Positions 1 through 15,600 are shown, counted from the stretch's first letter. The stretch is 64,000 nucleotides of DNA from Sinotaia quadrata (GCA_028829895.1 CM054179.1:113961721-114025720); one strand, 5' to 3'. A program made the numbers and translations. The notes: generated by a model not told the origin, from the letters alone.

Positions 1-74
1 GACAGCTGAAAACTATAAATATTACAGAAGAGGGCTAACCCCTGATGTGTTGTACAGATGATTACAATAATTAG

Positions 75-80
75 TTTATT
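75..80 (-). terminator. Poly(A) signal AATAAA of the minus-strand gene
   Basis: TTTATT on the plus strand reads AATAAA on the minus strand, about 65 nt downstream of the stop codon at 145-147. This is the expected spacing for a short 3'UTR and supports 145-273 as a terminal exon. Confidence 0.5.
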
Positions 81-144
81 GCTGTAAAGCAAACATGACA
101 CCCAATAATGTAAAACGAACATTATGGCCAAGCCCATAAACATC

Positions 145-273
145 TCACTTATATTTAGTAATTCCTGCTAGCAAACTGAATGGAGTTAAGGAACTTTGAT
201 AGTCATGGAACAGTTTAGCTGCTATTGGCTTCACTGCACCACCCTGAGCCAGGCCACTACTTGACCATCTTTT
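145..273 (-). CDS. Probable terminal coding exon, minus-strand gene
   Basis: A pyrimidine-rich acceptor (cttcctttcag) precedes 42 codons and a TGA. The peptide begins [17 protein letters not shown] and ends ITKYK. It is Ser/Gly/basic and non-repetitive, unlike random AT-rich sequence, and an AATAAA follows. It could belong to the coiled-coil gene upstream or to another minus-strand gene whose other exons were not found. Exon phase at the start is 0. Confidence 0.5.
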   Translation of the reverse strand, partial: KRWSSSGLAQGGAVKPIAAKLFHDYQSSLTPFSLLAGITKYK

Positions 274-3200
274 CTGAAAGGAAGCCAGACAGCTTTGTTG
301 GTGAACTAGTTCACCACTGTACCACACTTCCTTATTTGTGTGGACCTACTCATCTCAGAATCTGTAAATGACATACAAAATTATACAATATGCAAATTTA
401 GATAATACACCATCTTACTTTCTGAAATATTTTAGTGGTTAACTTTAATTTCTTGAAATTTTTAGTAGGCATTAGCAGTTGAGAAAATGTTATATACATG
501 GTTGTTTGTTTAACTTATCTTTCAAATTATTTTAAATAGTTTTCAATAAATTTATTTAAGTTTATTACTACTGTGAAAGGTGAAGTGACCAGATGAGAGA
601 CAGACATTAAAATATGGATTAATGTTTACTGCCTTTCCTGTAAAATAAAAATTAGCCGTTCCCAATAGTATGGCACACTGAACCATTCTTGAATTTTTCC
701 CATTATGGTGTCTTTGATGCCAAAAGTCAAGAATATATTACTATTTTCAGGTTTGGTCAGACACTACATAGCTTTTGTGGAAATATTTATAACAACTAGG
801 TTTTAGGACATTAATAGAGAGATGACTGTGGCACACTGAATCATTGTCAATTATCTTTTCCTTTTTAAAAAAAATATCAAAGAAACTATTACTTTTTTCA
901 AATCACATAAGTCATGATAGAACCAGATTAAAACTAAGTTTATTTTTTAGTAAATTACATGACCATCTATAGCAGAGATAGGAACATTACTACTTGTTAA
1001 TTATTATTATTTTTTCTGAATAAAATAGTGAATTGTGCATTTATTTTTAATAGATTATGCATTTGTTGCCAGATCTAGCAATTTGATTAAGCACCTTTTT
1101 TTGCCTTGCATTCTAGCAATTTTTCAACACTGGTTTCCAAGCTTCTTATTTACAATTAGGTTCAAATAATACTTTAGTTCCTCTCTGCTTTTTATTTAGA
1201 ATTAGTTATATAAATAACTGCAAAATATTAATAAAACTTTATTTCAATATGGAACATAACATAATTTCAAACAACTTCCAGAAAATACTTTTTTAATTTA
1301 AAATCTAATACTTTAGTAAGGAATCAGAAATTACTACTTTTTCAATTTGCAGCAGAATTTTCTTTCCACAAAAGCAAAAATAATTATCAGTATGAAATTT
1401 TTCTTTAACTTTCATAAGACTTTATGATTTTCTGCAATATTCGAACTTTAACTAAAGATGTCTTGAATTTCTTATTAAAGTAGTTGTTTATTCTTTAAAA
1501 AAAGAGAGAGAGAGAGAGAGAGAAGTTAACAAAACCTCATCTTCCTTATAACACATTCCCTAAAATTCTGCAGAAACACTGTTAATTAAATTTGTTTCTA
1601 ATTTACTATAACAACAAAAAAATCTAAGACATCTTTTCAATTATATATTTTTTAATTCAAAGCTGCTATCTTTTCCACTATTTATAATAGCATGGAATAT
1701 TTCAAAATGAGACATTTTTTACTGTTTGGTGTTATAAAATTCTTATATAACTCCCGCTAATCATAACTAAACTTAGAAACAATGTTTTAGTAAATTTTTG
1801 ACAACATGAAATTTCACTTTAAAAAAACAAAAACAACCCTATATTATGTAAGTAGTAAAGGAACATAACTATCCTTTCCTCCGTGCGGGAAAGAGTTATT
1901 TCCCTCTACTTGTCAAGTCTGAACATAATTATTTGTCAGTAATATATTTTTGCAAATTAACAAATATAACAGCAATGACACTAACTTTAGCAGTAATATC
2001 ATGAAGTACAAAATAAGAGAAATGCATAAAACCCTTAAATTTTATTGGAGATAGTGATAATTCAAAAAAAACATATCTACATTTTCTGCTTCCTGGACAA
2101 AAATATGTTTAACTGCATTATGAGAAACATGAAATCCATCAGATTACAGAAACTGATAAGCAAATTCCTGATTAATTAGTTAAATGCCTCACTGAGTGCC
2201 ACCATGATTCAATATTTTCTTAACGTGGCATGGATGCTAATGTAGAATCTCAGTCCATTAAATTGGGGTCATAATAAACAGAGTAGTTAATAACAATAAA
2301 TGCAACCAATAAACACTTTACAGCAAAGTCAGCTACACTTCCTGGCAGACAAGTCAAATGTAACACAGCAAGCAAAGTTCCATGCAATCATTCTGTCTTA
2401 AGTCTGTCCAAATTTACACAGATACCCATTATCTATACCCCCTTCTAGTGTAACATGTACTTATTTTAAAATGAGTTCCCCATTTTAAGATATGGAACAA
2501 ATTCTATTATGCAAACAAACAAAAAATACCTGATCAAATGATATGCAGAAGTCATGAATTAAAAACTAAGCTATCAACTTAGAATTCAACATTGCAATAC
2601 AGTAAGACTACAATTGCGTGAAACTGATTTGAACTCTTACATTGGGGTGGGCAAACTCCGTCCCGCAGGCTAAACCTGGCCCACAAGAGAGCAAAATAAA
2701 AGTTAATAAAACAAATGGGCATTGTTATTTCTCTCAACTCTCTGACCATCTAAATGACATTCTTTGCTTGTCCACCACATCAATTAAGCCTGTCATTGAA
2801 TCACTGATTCATTGTAAGCAACACCACCCCTCTCATTAACTTTACATTGAAACTGAGTTATTTAGTTTTTTCAACCTAAAATACACCTTTCAAAATTACT
2901 TTTGTTCTCATTTTATATTCTGAACCCTCTGGACTTTGTGACCTTTGGTCATCTATCTGGCCTGAGAATTGTTCCAATAGTTTTATTCAGCCCATGCTCT
3001 TAAAAGTTTGCCCACCTCTGTCTTACATTAATGATAAAACATCACATCTTAAACTTTATGTCAAAGAAGATATCTATATTGGAATAATTACTACAGCAAA
3101 TACTTTTTATTTCTTTTACAAAAAATATCAACAAAGTATTTAAAATGATGGTTCAAGGCTGGTGTGAAAATTTTTTTTTTTTTATAACTATCCCCATTTT

Positions 3201-6200
3201 AATTAAGAAACCATTATCTTAGGAGGCTGTAATAATTTGCTCTGTATGACTGGCACATAAAGAGTAGACATAAAATAGGTTCAAACCCTCTCATACAAAG
3301 CTAGCAAGAGAGCTGTACAGCTATCACACAGAGCTTGGAAAAGTACAATCAATGTTCAGTTGGAAGAATGTGAAACATTTTGTAAATGATTCCATCTAGG
3401 TCGGGGGGAAAAGAACATGGAACTTTCATATGCAATTCTAGATTGGTGAAAAAGAATATAAAACATGCCAAATGCAAATCTAAATATATTTTTGAAAAAG
3501 AATATGAAACATACTGTATGCAATTCTATTTAAGTGGTGAAAAGAATGTGAACCTACTGTAAATAAATCTAATTTAATATTAATGCTTTCCAGTCTTCCA
3601 ACAATTTGATAAGTTTAAATAAAATACCATTACATTTACTGTAATTTGCCATTCTTTGATGCAACAAATGCTTATGCCATCTGCTGAACTTAACAACTGC
3701 CAGCCAGAGTTGCCTAATGACAACTTACTGCCCCAGTCTTTCATACCCTTTTTTCATACAGGTAGGGCTTGTTCCACATGTTGTATACATAATCTTTGAA
3801 TGACAACAATGGTTTTCTTTCAGCTAAAATGTGATACTACAGTCATCAGTCATGGGGTTTAGATTCTTCAAAACACTTTAAGCAGCAATACTATGTACAA
3901 AAATGCTAGACTTTATAGAAATCATAAATAACATTTATCAATCATGTACATTGTAAAATCCTTCAATAAACACAAGAGAAAAGCATAATGACATAAAAAT
4001 AATGAAAATACAATGGTCTAAAAAATAATATTACTGAACGACTGCAATGTTAATTTATTTTGAAAGAACACTGTGCTCAATACTATTAAAGGTAAGCAAA
4101 ACATCACCCATTAAACAGTTGAAACTTAACATCAGCATGTTCTAATGCAGGGGTCTCAAACTAAAATCACCATGAAGGCTGCAAAAGGACCAATAAATTA
4201 ACCAAAAGGTTGCGCCAAAGAATCCTCTTTCATACATTGCAAGTATGTTTATAAAATACACAAAAAATGTTTAATATATATCAAATATTAAACTAATTTT
4301 CAAAATGATATTGTGATATGTTAGGTTATTTATAAGTACCTAATTTGGGCTGACATTTTGCATTAACATGATCATTAATGTTATTTGTGATATCCTAAGA
4401 TGAAGCCAGTCAGCTAGCACATGTCTGACAGCAAACCATGAACTAACATTGATTTGTTAATTTTCATGGAAGAAAAAGAACTGTTAACATACACACACAC
4501 TTCCAAACATCTCTGCAGAAAAAGTTTGTGAAATCTTTCTTGTATGAAAGAAATTTATATTTCAACATCCAAATGTTGACATTTGAATCAACTGTTCTGC
4601 ACATTATCTACTAAGTATAATCCTACAGGCAAATGTATTAGTGGAACTCTTTTTGTCTTAAACTGTCTTCTTATTAGGACATAAATTTTGCTGGCCTTAC
4701 AAGGCATTCTTTTGCAAACAGGTCTTCTGTTTAAGTTTTCATGTCACTTATCAGAAATTTTGCTCTCACTGAATCTTCAATAGGTATGTTAATATTTGTA
4801 CAAAAATTTCATTGTTTGTTTAAGTTGCAAAACTTTTTCTCCTCAAGTTTTTCAGACATTACATCATACTTTTCACCATGTATTGTTGTCATAGTGACAA
4901 CATAAGCTGTTCTCCTTGGGAATAGTAATTGCTTGAGGATTGATAAGGCATTGCATTTTATTGCTTATTTGTCAGAAAATATAAATCCTAATTCTCTGAG
5001 AAAACTCTGTTTCTTCTATGATTGTTCTTTTTTCACCATAATAAATTTAATTCAAAGCAAATTAAACTTCCCACACACTGATAGGCTAGATGGAAGTGCA
5101 ACACTTCCCACTCTAATCATTAAAAAAAAAGAAGAAAGAAAAATTAAATCTCTGCAAAGTATCATCCAAAGAGTTAATTCCCATTGCATATGAATGACTT
5201 CCTTTCAAGACAAGATCAGTGGTGTCATCAAAAAGATAAAAAGCAAGAAAACAGTAAAAAAAATATTTTGCATTATCAATTCCAAGTGTTGTCACAGGCT
5301 TCTTGAAATAACTCATAGGGCTGCATGAAGCCCATGGGCCATGATTTCAGACCCCTGTACTAACACATCTACTAATTGTACCTAAACATCAAATTTCTCA
5401 CTTATATGCAAGTATATGCATCACTCATCATATGCCTATGGTGATGGCATAAACAGTGATCATGCAGGTGGATAATTATTTATGGTAAAACCAAACCATA
5501 AGAGTGCATGAGCATATGATGTACTAAAATAATACATTATAATAGGAATGAAAGAAATTCACTTTACTATCAGTCTTTCACATCAATACATGATGATGTA
5601 GTATGAAAGAGAGAGTACACCATTCTAACACTGGGCTGGAAGTGGAAGAATGCAAAAATGTCATGGAAAGAGTGTAAAAGCAGATATCAAAGTGTTTCCA
5701 AGAGAAAATTGTGTTCACTTAAATTTCTAATCTATAGTCAGCAAACTGGTGCACAGGAAGTAAATCCTATATTAAATTCTGCAACTGTCAGAATTGCAAA
5801 TGGTGAAAGATTGCTGCATAGCACTGATCCTGACTTAGCATGACAGTATTTGACACTCTTGTGCAAGATGCAACACTGATCACATGGCTGGAAGTAGAAA
5901 TCAAAATGATATAATTCATCATATTAAAAGCTTTGACATGCTAACCTCACTAAAAAAAAATATACAGCCCTTGAATCATCCTTATGTTTTTATACAACTG
6001 TACACCTGTGGTGGCATTCTCTTCAAATGTTCTTTTCACAGATTATCAAAGTCTGGCTCCTGCCCAGAAGGGTCCTTACCTCCTGGGTGCTGCTTTTTGA
6101 GGTAAGCCCGTCTGCACAAGATTAAAAGAATTAACAGACATGCTTACAAAGAATATTTGGTGGTGGTGGTGTGGATTAAAATATGTGTTAAACTGTTAGT

Positions 6201-6662
6201 TTACACACTGGTCACTCTTAAGACTAGATTAATAACATTTAATCCCACATGTACATAAAAATATCAGGTTAAAAAATGGTAACAAAAGAATTAAGATGCA
6301 TGTGCACTTGTAACATCAGAGACAAGCTGACATAAAATTTTCGTGAGCACATATTTATGTAAGTGAAGAAGCAAAATATATTATTTATCTACATACTTTT
6401 ATTCTGAGAAAAGGAATACTTAGAGTTAGGGCTAGAAATCCGAGAATGCAGGGCTGTTTCACACTAAAAATTAAGGGATCACTGTAATAAGTGTGCAAGA
6501 TAATCTAAGTTTCTAAAGTATATTTTAAAATATATGTTTGATTAGAGTTAAAAAAATTAAACAAAACAAAAGCAAACTGACTGACCACATCCACTTCTCA
6601 CATTATAAGTGGTAATGATGTATTCAGTACACATTTGTGTGCAATATAGTTAAAAACATTTG

Positions 6663-6693
<31 letters not shown>

Positions 6694-9600
6694 TTAATTA
6701 ACTAGTCTTGCTCATGACAGGTACAAATATATAAATATTTGAGTATTATATGGAAGAATAAAAATAAAATGCAGCATATTGACAAATCCCATCACAATTA
6801 CTTTCAAAATTTCTGACTGAAGATTTTAATTTTTTACATTGATACATAAGCAAAATCAGCAGGCCTATGGAATCAACTTAGGGAATTTTCTGGATAAAAA
6901 GAGTTTATTACTAAATTGACAGCTGAACAAACTTCTAGTAAAACAGAAGTGGATATTTATCTAGGGGGAGATAATTAAACACATTTGTTACATATACATA
7001 CATAAATCTTGTAAGCTGGTCATATTTGTTACTCAGTAGTTCCTATGAATTCAATGTGAGGTATGAAATAAACAAAAGAAGAAAAATTTTGATACTTAAA
7101 AGACAACAAGCAAAAGTGCATACAAAATCTGGTTTGTTTTCTGAAGCTCAGCAATTTTTGCCTCAGTTGCCTCCATCCATTCTTTATACTTTTCCCCCCA
7201 AGAAGTTTTAAGCTGTGCAACAAAACAAAATTGCAGATAAAAATGCTATTTAAAATAGTCTTCCCAACACAAGTTTGCACAAAATTTGCAATAAATATCA
7301 GAAGTACAAAGTTCCAAAGCAAATAAAAGATTAATTCAGTGTGATTAATTCAGTGTTTCCATTTCCTAATATATAATTATTTTTTTTATAAAATCAAATT
7401 GTCTTTTTTTTCTCTACTCATTTACTTCAGAACACCATTAAGTCTGTTGTGAAACAATATTTTCCTCAAACCGAAAGTTCTTAAAGCAGCTAACTTTATT
7501 TTCCATTATCTGTAGGTTGTTTGATTTCTTTTACTTACAATACTATAATGTGTTAGATTTTTGCTCAAAAGATACCCCTCCCTCTCTTTAATTTATATTA
7601 TTTATCCATGTGTACATACTTACATATTTAAATCAAGATATGTCCTGATACACTTAGACTCATAGTACTATTTTGTAAAAAATCAGGCTAAGTCACAAAG
7701 TAGCCTATTTATTAAATCATTACCTAAATACTGCTGTAATGAACTCCAAAATTATTTTTTGTACACTACAATACATTAAAAAATAGGTATACTTCTAAAC
7801 TCAGATAATAATAAACAAACTGATGGTAATACTATAATAACCATTAGCAATTATAATGAGCTATACCATTTCTGTAAATTAAATCATGTTATCTCCACTA
7901 TTATTTACATAAAATTGTAAAATATTTTGTAATATGACACAAACATAATTTCTATTCTCTTTAATAATGATAAATATATTTCTATGTATGTTTAATTATA
8001 ATTACAACTACTACTTGTGTTCAAAGACATCAAATTGAAATTTTTTTCTTTTTCCAATTAATTCTGCAAATAAAAGCATTAATTTCTAGTTATTAAGAAC
8101 ATTATATATACCATTCATATTGCCATGGTAGAACAAGCAAAATATTAAATAGAACTCTAGGAAATGTTATTAAGAACATTATATATACCATTCATATTGC
8201 CATGGTAGAACAAGCAAAATATTAAATAGAACTCTAGGAAATGAACAAAATTAAGTGAGAAATTCTATTTTCTTAGGCTCTACAGATCAAAAGATGACTG
8301 TAAGACAGAAAATAAAGTTACTAGTTGTCTTTGTGTACTGTTTCTCAGTAATAGCAGTGACATTTTCACAGCTGCAAAGCACTGACATTAGAAGATGAAA
8401 CCAAATTTTACCTTCAGCTTAAACTCTTCTTCAATCTCACACCACTTGGCTTCCTTGATGCTGAGCTCAGAAACTAATCCATCGACTCTTGCCATAAGAT
8501 CTCTGTTATTTGCTATCAGTGCAACATTATCATTTTCCAGAGTCTCGTTGCGGTGTCGCAAGAACAAGAGTTCTTCTTCATGGTTGCAATCCTGCAAAAG
8601 ATGAGAAGACACAAATTTATTTACCTGCAGTAATAGCAACAACCTAGTGGCACTGAAAGGAGCAGGACCCATGCATGTGATGTATATCATCGCCACAATG
8701 TCCATAACTAATGAACATAAATCAAATGACAATAAATATAAAACTCTAAACTATATCTTGGACTTTGATATTTAGAAACCCATAACATGATTTTAAAAAT
8801 ATATAAAGTAAGGCTCTAATGTGCAATATACTGTCAGTAAATCTGGCAAGTATATGGATTGGATAGTACTAGGGGTGCTAGTTAACTAGATGGTTCTAGC
8901 TAACTGGGTGATGCTAGTTAACCGGATGGTGCTAGTTGACTGGATGATGCTAGTTAGCTGATAGTACTGGTTAACTAGGTGATGCTAGTTAACTGGGTGG
9001 TATTGATTAGCTGGTTGGTTGTTGTTGGAGCTAGTTAACTGGGTGGTATTGGTTAACTGGTTTGTGCTGGTTAACTGGGTGGTAGTGATTAGCTGCTTGG
9101 AGCTAGTTAACTGGATGATATTGGTTAACTGGTTTGTGCTTGTTAACTGGGTGGTAGTGGTTAGCTGCTTGGGGCTAGTTAACTGGGTGGTATTGGTTAA
9201 CTGGTTTGTGCTGATTAACTGGATGGTAGTAGTTAGCTAGTTGGAGCTAGTTAACTAGGTGGTATTGGTTAACTGGTTTGTGCTGGTTAACTGGATGGTA
9301 GTAATTAGCTGGTTGGAGCTAGTTAACTGGGTGGTGTTGGTTAACTGGTTTGTGCTGGTTAACTGGATGGTTCTGATTAGGTGGATGGAGTTGGTTAGCT
9401 GGATGGTGCTAGTTAATTGGGTGGTGCTGGTTAGATATGTGGTATCTTTTAACTGAATCAGCTGGTTGCAAGCAGAATATTCAATATAGCTCAATAAATC
9501 ATAAATTCAAATAGTTGTTAAGCAAGATGTCTATTTGAGGGACAAGTGTCAATAGGTGTTCAAGTGCCAATACATTTACCTTGTAAAAGAACATGAATGC

Positions 9601-12600
9601 ACTGAAAAATATTTTGCAGAAATATTCATGGAAAAAGGTTTTATAGAAATCCAATACAGTATATCTTGTGGTCACATTTATTAAGATACTTCTCTAATGA
9701 GCCACATTAAGAGATGACTGGCAATGGACAGTAAAGAACAAATGGCAGCTGAAGAACTACTTTATCACATGAATATAATAGTTGACACACCAAACTTGTA
9801 GATATTATTATGCGATTATTAATTAGCAAAATTTTAATGATGCCTGCATTGAGGTGAGACAATGGGCAATAGATGTGCTAAAAATGGCTGGAAGAACTAC
9901 ACTTTGATGGGTGATTGGTACCACTGGAAATTTGGGTCATTTTGAACAGATTTCTGCAAAATTACAAAAACAGTTCTTTGAAATTTATGCTGGTAGCATG
10001 AAAATTCTGAATGTTTGCTTACAAGAAAATCAAGAGTTAACTGTATGTACAAAGTCACATTCTTCATGTTACAACCCTGATCATTAATTAAGCAGAATCC
10101 AAATAGGTGCATATACCAGTATATGTTTTCATGTAACATAACCTGCATTAAATAAACTGCAAAGTATTGCTTGTCACAGCCAAATGACATTGCAGATCTG
10201 TGTTACTGGTCAAGTATTTATCATAAGCAGGCAATAAATAGGATAATCCTGGCACATTTTAGTGTAAATTGCTTTTACAGACTGAAAATGAGTGACCATA
10301 TGCCATATTTTATTATATTGAATACACCAAAAATGTCCTATTCCAACAGTGAAACGTACCTTAAAATGCCAATAATTTTTTTTCAAATATGTTTTAGCAT
10401 GCTTCAAATATGGAGTTAAATGTAGACTTTCTAATACAAAATATGTTGGTAATATGTTTATTCAACAGCTGCTGAATAAAATGGCTGACCTATTTCATAA
10501 ATTAATTAATTTTAATAATTAATTCTGTGCCCAACACTTATATAACAATCTGAATGATGTAATGGACTGAAGGTACATATGGAACAGGAGTTCTAGATTT
10601 TAAGTTATTTTAGTACCTATCATTTTAGAAATGAATAAGTTTCAGAAGATAAAGAATTACAATGAAATTATAATTATTGTTTGTTATTTAAATTGGAAAT
10701 TATTTTGGAATCTAGCAACCAGAAGATTTTTTTTCAAAATTATGAAATATTAATTTTACTGAAAATTCAAAATATTGACTCATTCCCTATACCTCCACAA
10801 ATTGATTAATTAATTAATTTAAAATTTAAAAAATTGAAAAATAAAATACAATTTAAAAGTAGATACTTCTATTAATTTGTTTTCTAAAATTATAAGTTTG
10901 AAGGAATTAAAAAACAAAATTAAGTCATAGAATGCATTAATATAGTATAACATAGCACAACTTATAAACCAATCCAACTGATGCAGATTTAATTTATTAT
11001 TTGCTTAATATGTGAAAGTGGTCATATTTTTTCCCCAAATAAAATTGCCAATAAGTTTAGAAAAGTTCACTTTTAGCACCTACCATTTTTATTTAATCTA
11101 ATAAAAATAAAAGCTATATAATATTTTATATAAAAAAAACAGCTTTCATTTTATATTTAGTATATACTACAAGAAACAAAGACAAAGTAATTGATCAAAA
11201 CAAGAAATTATATTTAAGTACATACCAAGTCATAGGATACTGGATTCAACAATTAGATTTAACAATAAGTATCAGTTTAAAAGTGTTATAAATCTGAAGT
11301 TCCTAATCCTAATCAACTATCTTACAATAACTCTAGATTTTAGCATTTATTTTATGTTATTTTTTGTTCCAAATTTCTTATCCTTCTGGATTTCAAATAC
11401 AAGATTAAATATTTGCCATCCATCTATCCATCTAGCAAACAATTGGTTTGTCTGTTCCTCCATCCACCCATCCATCCATCCATCCATCCATCCATCCATC
11501 CATCCATCCATCATCAATCACTCTGTCTTTCTATATATTTATCTATTTGTAGTGTATATACTAGCATGCATAACAAAGAGAACATTTATTACAGTAAAGT
11601 ATTAATTTGTAATATTACTAAATATTACTTTACAACTGATCACATATTCTTAATACAGGTACCTACCTACAGGTAAAAACAGAAAACAGCAGTCAAACAA
11701 TTCTGACAAACCTTACTATCCTTTCTCACTTGATCCATTTCGGCTGCAAATCTTTTCCTCAGTTCATCCATTTCCTTCTCCCTATTTCTTTCAGCTTCAT
11801 GTAACTTTTTTTCCAACTCTGTATTCTTATTATCTTCATTACGAGAATCCCTATATTTATACAGAGAGACAAAAATTTATAAATTTCATCATCAATACTC
11901 TAACAATGAAGTAAGAATCCTGAATAATATGGAATAAAACTTACATGCCAAATAATAATTTTCAAATATTGCTAGTTTTGTTTGTATTTTTGGTTTGGGG
12001 TTTATATAAATATGACTACCTTCTAGAAAGGCTGATCCTTATCCTTGGGCTGGAAACATATCTGAATGTTCCAGACAACTCACTAAATTAACCGTTCAAA
12101 GTGCAGCTCAGCTGTGCGAACAAATGTACTAGAAACTCACTTGTAAATCGTCAGTTGAATGCAGCTAACCATTGAGGCAACACATATTTTAGTTCCAGGT
12201 GTTAACAAAGTATAATCATACTATTGACCTTATCTCTGTTTATCAATGCAACAGGAAACCATCTTCTGTACATATTACTACCAAAGGTATGTGGTTTTTG
12301 CTTGCCTAACTAATACCATATTCATGTTTATCTCTTGACATTAACTATATTTTATATTGTTATATTTTGCTTATGATATTAAAATGTATGATGACATGTA
12401 AATAAGAGTGTTCTGTCCAAGAACACATATGGACGATTTCTTAGCCCATGTGTATTTTACTGGCAGATCAGCACTTTAACTGAAACATTGATCGATGAGC
12501 TCTGAGCTTTGAAACAATGCCAGAACAGAACCACTTTATCTTGGATGTTGACTTTGACAAGTATTGCACTGAGAAGCAATACCAGAGCAGAATGACTCAC

Positions 12601-15600
12601 GTGTCAAGGACTGGTTTAACGGACCATGTGAATGTCTGCTAACAACATTCACTGGAACCCCTAGATGACATGTCAGGAGACCTAAAAGTTATATATTTAT
12701 AAAGTCATAACTGTACAGCTTCAGTCAAGATGCAACCGAATTCAAATTTTGATCTTTAATCAAAGTGCTTTTAGAGTTCACTGAGAACATTCAGTGTTCT
12801 CTTATAAACTCATTTATAATTCTCTCATAAGAATGAACCAAATAACTACTACAGTGCCATAAGACTCAAAACGAACATTCTCTTATGACACCACATGGTC
12901 ATGATTTGAGCTAAACATTTATAAATTCTAATAGTAAGTGTTGAACTATTTGCCATATGCAACCTTGCTGTCTTATGTTATTTCTTGTTGAATACATTTG
13001 TTGTTGATATATAGACCACTTGTGTTAGCATGACTCACTTATATGTTATATGTTGTAGTCTGTCACCTTTATTTACTTACCATTCTGGCTGTATCAGGGG
13101 ACTCAAGCTATCTTCTAGAACTATCACTCTCCTATTCTACATTATCTATCAGTCATCTTTCTAACATGAGTGGCCAGCCTAAAGGTGTGTTTTGGGGATT
13201 AGCCTATGGTTATGGGTGGCCCAAAATGGTAGAGAATTAACATCTTGCCCATCTCTCAGCAAAACATCACAGTAGACATGTTCTTGTCCTTTAGGAAAAA
13301 ACTCTTAATAAATCTATAAAGAAGCTTGTGGATCAAGGTTACATATATATTTAAATGTAATAGGTTTGACATTTTTCGGGCTATGATAAATGTCTATTGA
13401 CTTTACTAAGTGTACACTTTGTTAATTAGTCAGACTCACAGTTTGTAGCATTATGTGTAACGATTTGTGTGAAACTGAAAGGCAATGAGAGTACATGCTT
13501 TGTTGAAATGATAAATATAATGTAACTATTGTGTCACAGTTTTAATGGCACCCATGGATCATGAATTAATTTTTTTTATCCTATTGTGCAAGTAGATATA
13601 TACATATTATATATGAAGTGGATGGAGATCCAGAGTGGTAGTACCCTGGGTCATAAACAGTGAGACAATACTGACGAACGACGATGATGGACGGCAGTCA
13701 TGATAACAGAGTTAACAACGCCTGGTTGCTGTTACATGGTCTTTATTTGTATGTAGACAGGTCCTCAGAGACAGACTCTCAGAGGCAGGCAGGCAGACCG
13801 AACGACTCTCAATCAAACCACACACGCTCATTATATCCTATGGGAGCGGGCCTCCCCGAAGCCCACGGGTTATGAAAATGAAAATCTAGTGTGGAAAGGC
13901 TTCTAAAAATAATTTTTGTGTTTCTTTACTTGCTTTCCACTATCAATTATAGCTATATGCCTAACAATTACATAATAATTCAAATATACAATAAAACTAC
14001 TATAATTATACTTTAATATACAGATCTTTTCATATATATAATCTAAAGAATTAAACCTTTAATAAAATAAAATCTGTGTTGGCGGGCTTCAGGAAAAGCA
14101 TTCACACACACATAAATTGCAAAATACACAAATACAATAACATTAATCATCATACAAAAATACATCAATTAAAAATATAAACTATTTCCTTTCTTACTAT
14201 ATAAATATTAACTTCACTCACTAACTACCTAAAACAATATATAATAATAAAAACGCGTACTCTAACACAGCTAGTATCAATATAGCGCGCGCTTTAAAAC
14301 AAAGGGAGTGGTCATAAACAATAAAAGCACGCACTCACCGGTGATTCACACTAGCGGCCGATGACCTACTTTGCTGCACGCGTGGGGATGCGACTATACA
14401 CATACATACACGATGATGACACAAATACCTAAGCTAACACGGGCTACATATATATATAAATAATATATTCAAATTTCTATTGTTGAAAAATACAACTTTG
14501 ATGATCATTCATCAAATCCATTAGAATTCTTTACCGTCTGCCAAAAGGTGTTCCAATTTCAAGTACTTCTCTCTCCCGTTTCAATATGGTGGTATTTTTG
14601 GCTTTTCTCAATTCATCTAACCGTCTTTTTAAACTGGTAACTTCTTCCTCCAGCTAAAATAGCAAGAATAATAGTTTAAAATAGTGCATTATCATTAATA
14701 CAGTCATATTCCTGAAAACAAAAATAAAAATTACCACCACACAGTTGCATGTATATTATAATAAAATATGATGCTAAAATTTATATTATTTATAATTCAG
14801 AGCTTCTGCTAAGCTGTATATGCTGGACAGAAACCTTAACATCATCTTAACAATTCACCTCTTTTAACAAATATAATATTCTGACAAATATTATAATGAC
14901 CATTATAAAAGGGGGGTATTTTCTTTTCTTTACACACTTTAAATTAAGTTTATACAAATTACTTTTTGTTTAGATACAGTGATATCATTCAATAATACTA
15001 TATGATTATTAAAATGGTGATTTACAATTTTATTGCTCATAAACATATATAGCCTGCCTATGTATTTAAAAGTCTGCTTATCTGTCTGACTCTCTATGTG
15101 CAGCTTATCTCAGAATAATGCTTCTAATCCAGTTGAAATGCATACACAAACAGAAAAAATAGTATGAGCAATTTTATTTTACTTATGAAATCAACAACCT
15201 TATATTATCTTTGAAATGTTAATAATTATAAATACTCCACTTTGTACAAAAATGTGTAACACCATATCTATCAGTTCTTACCATTTTCATGTTTTACTGG
15301 CTTTATGGCAATGAGATTAAATCAAAATTAGCAGTGATAAAAAATATCTTATTTGGGGACTGCTAAAAGCATCTTTTGCTAAATAAGAAACAACATCTAT
15401 TTATTCTATGTGATTTATTTATTTACATTTCATCATGTATATTTATCCACTTCTTTACATTATTTGAGCTTTGGTGATAAATATTATTATTTAATACACA
15501 AAATTCAAAGGGCCAAAGCTAAGAATAAAACCTTAACAAAATGTAAAAGTATATATGAATAGCAAGAGAATTAATTCTTTATTTTAAATCATAATGAATA

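Noticed and set aside
5658..6105. Two plus-strand ORFs of 61 and 73 codons
   Set aside because: No splice-consistent context or recognised family. Part overlaps the minus-strand exon 6080-6111, and codon usage is not distinctive.
7029..7322. 97-codon minus-strand ORF and its plus-strand shadow
   Set aside because: Not in the frame of the real exon 7124-7212. It is an antisense or out-of-frame reading.
9019..9494. ORFs on both strands with VNW or NQLT repeats
   Set aside because: By-products of the 18/72-bp minisatellite.
11354..11676. ORFs with PSIHPSIH repeats
   Set aside because: Translation of a CCAT microsatellite.
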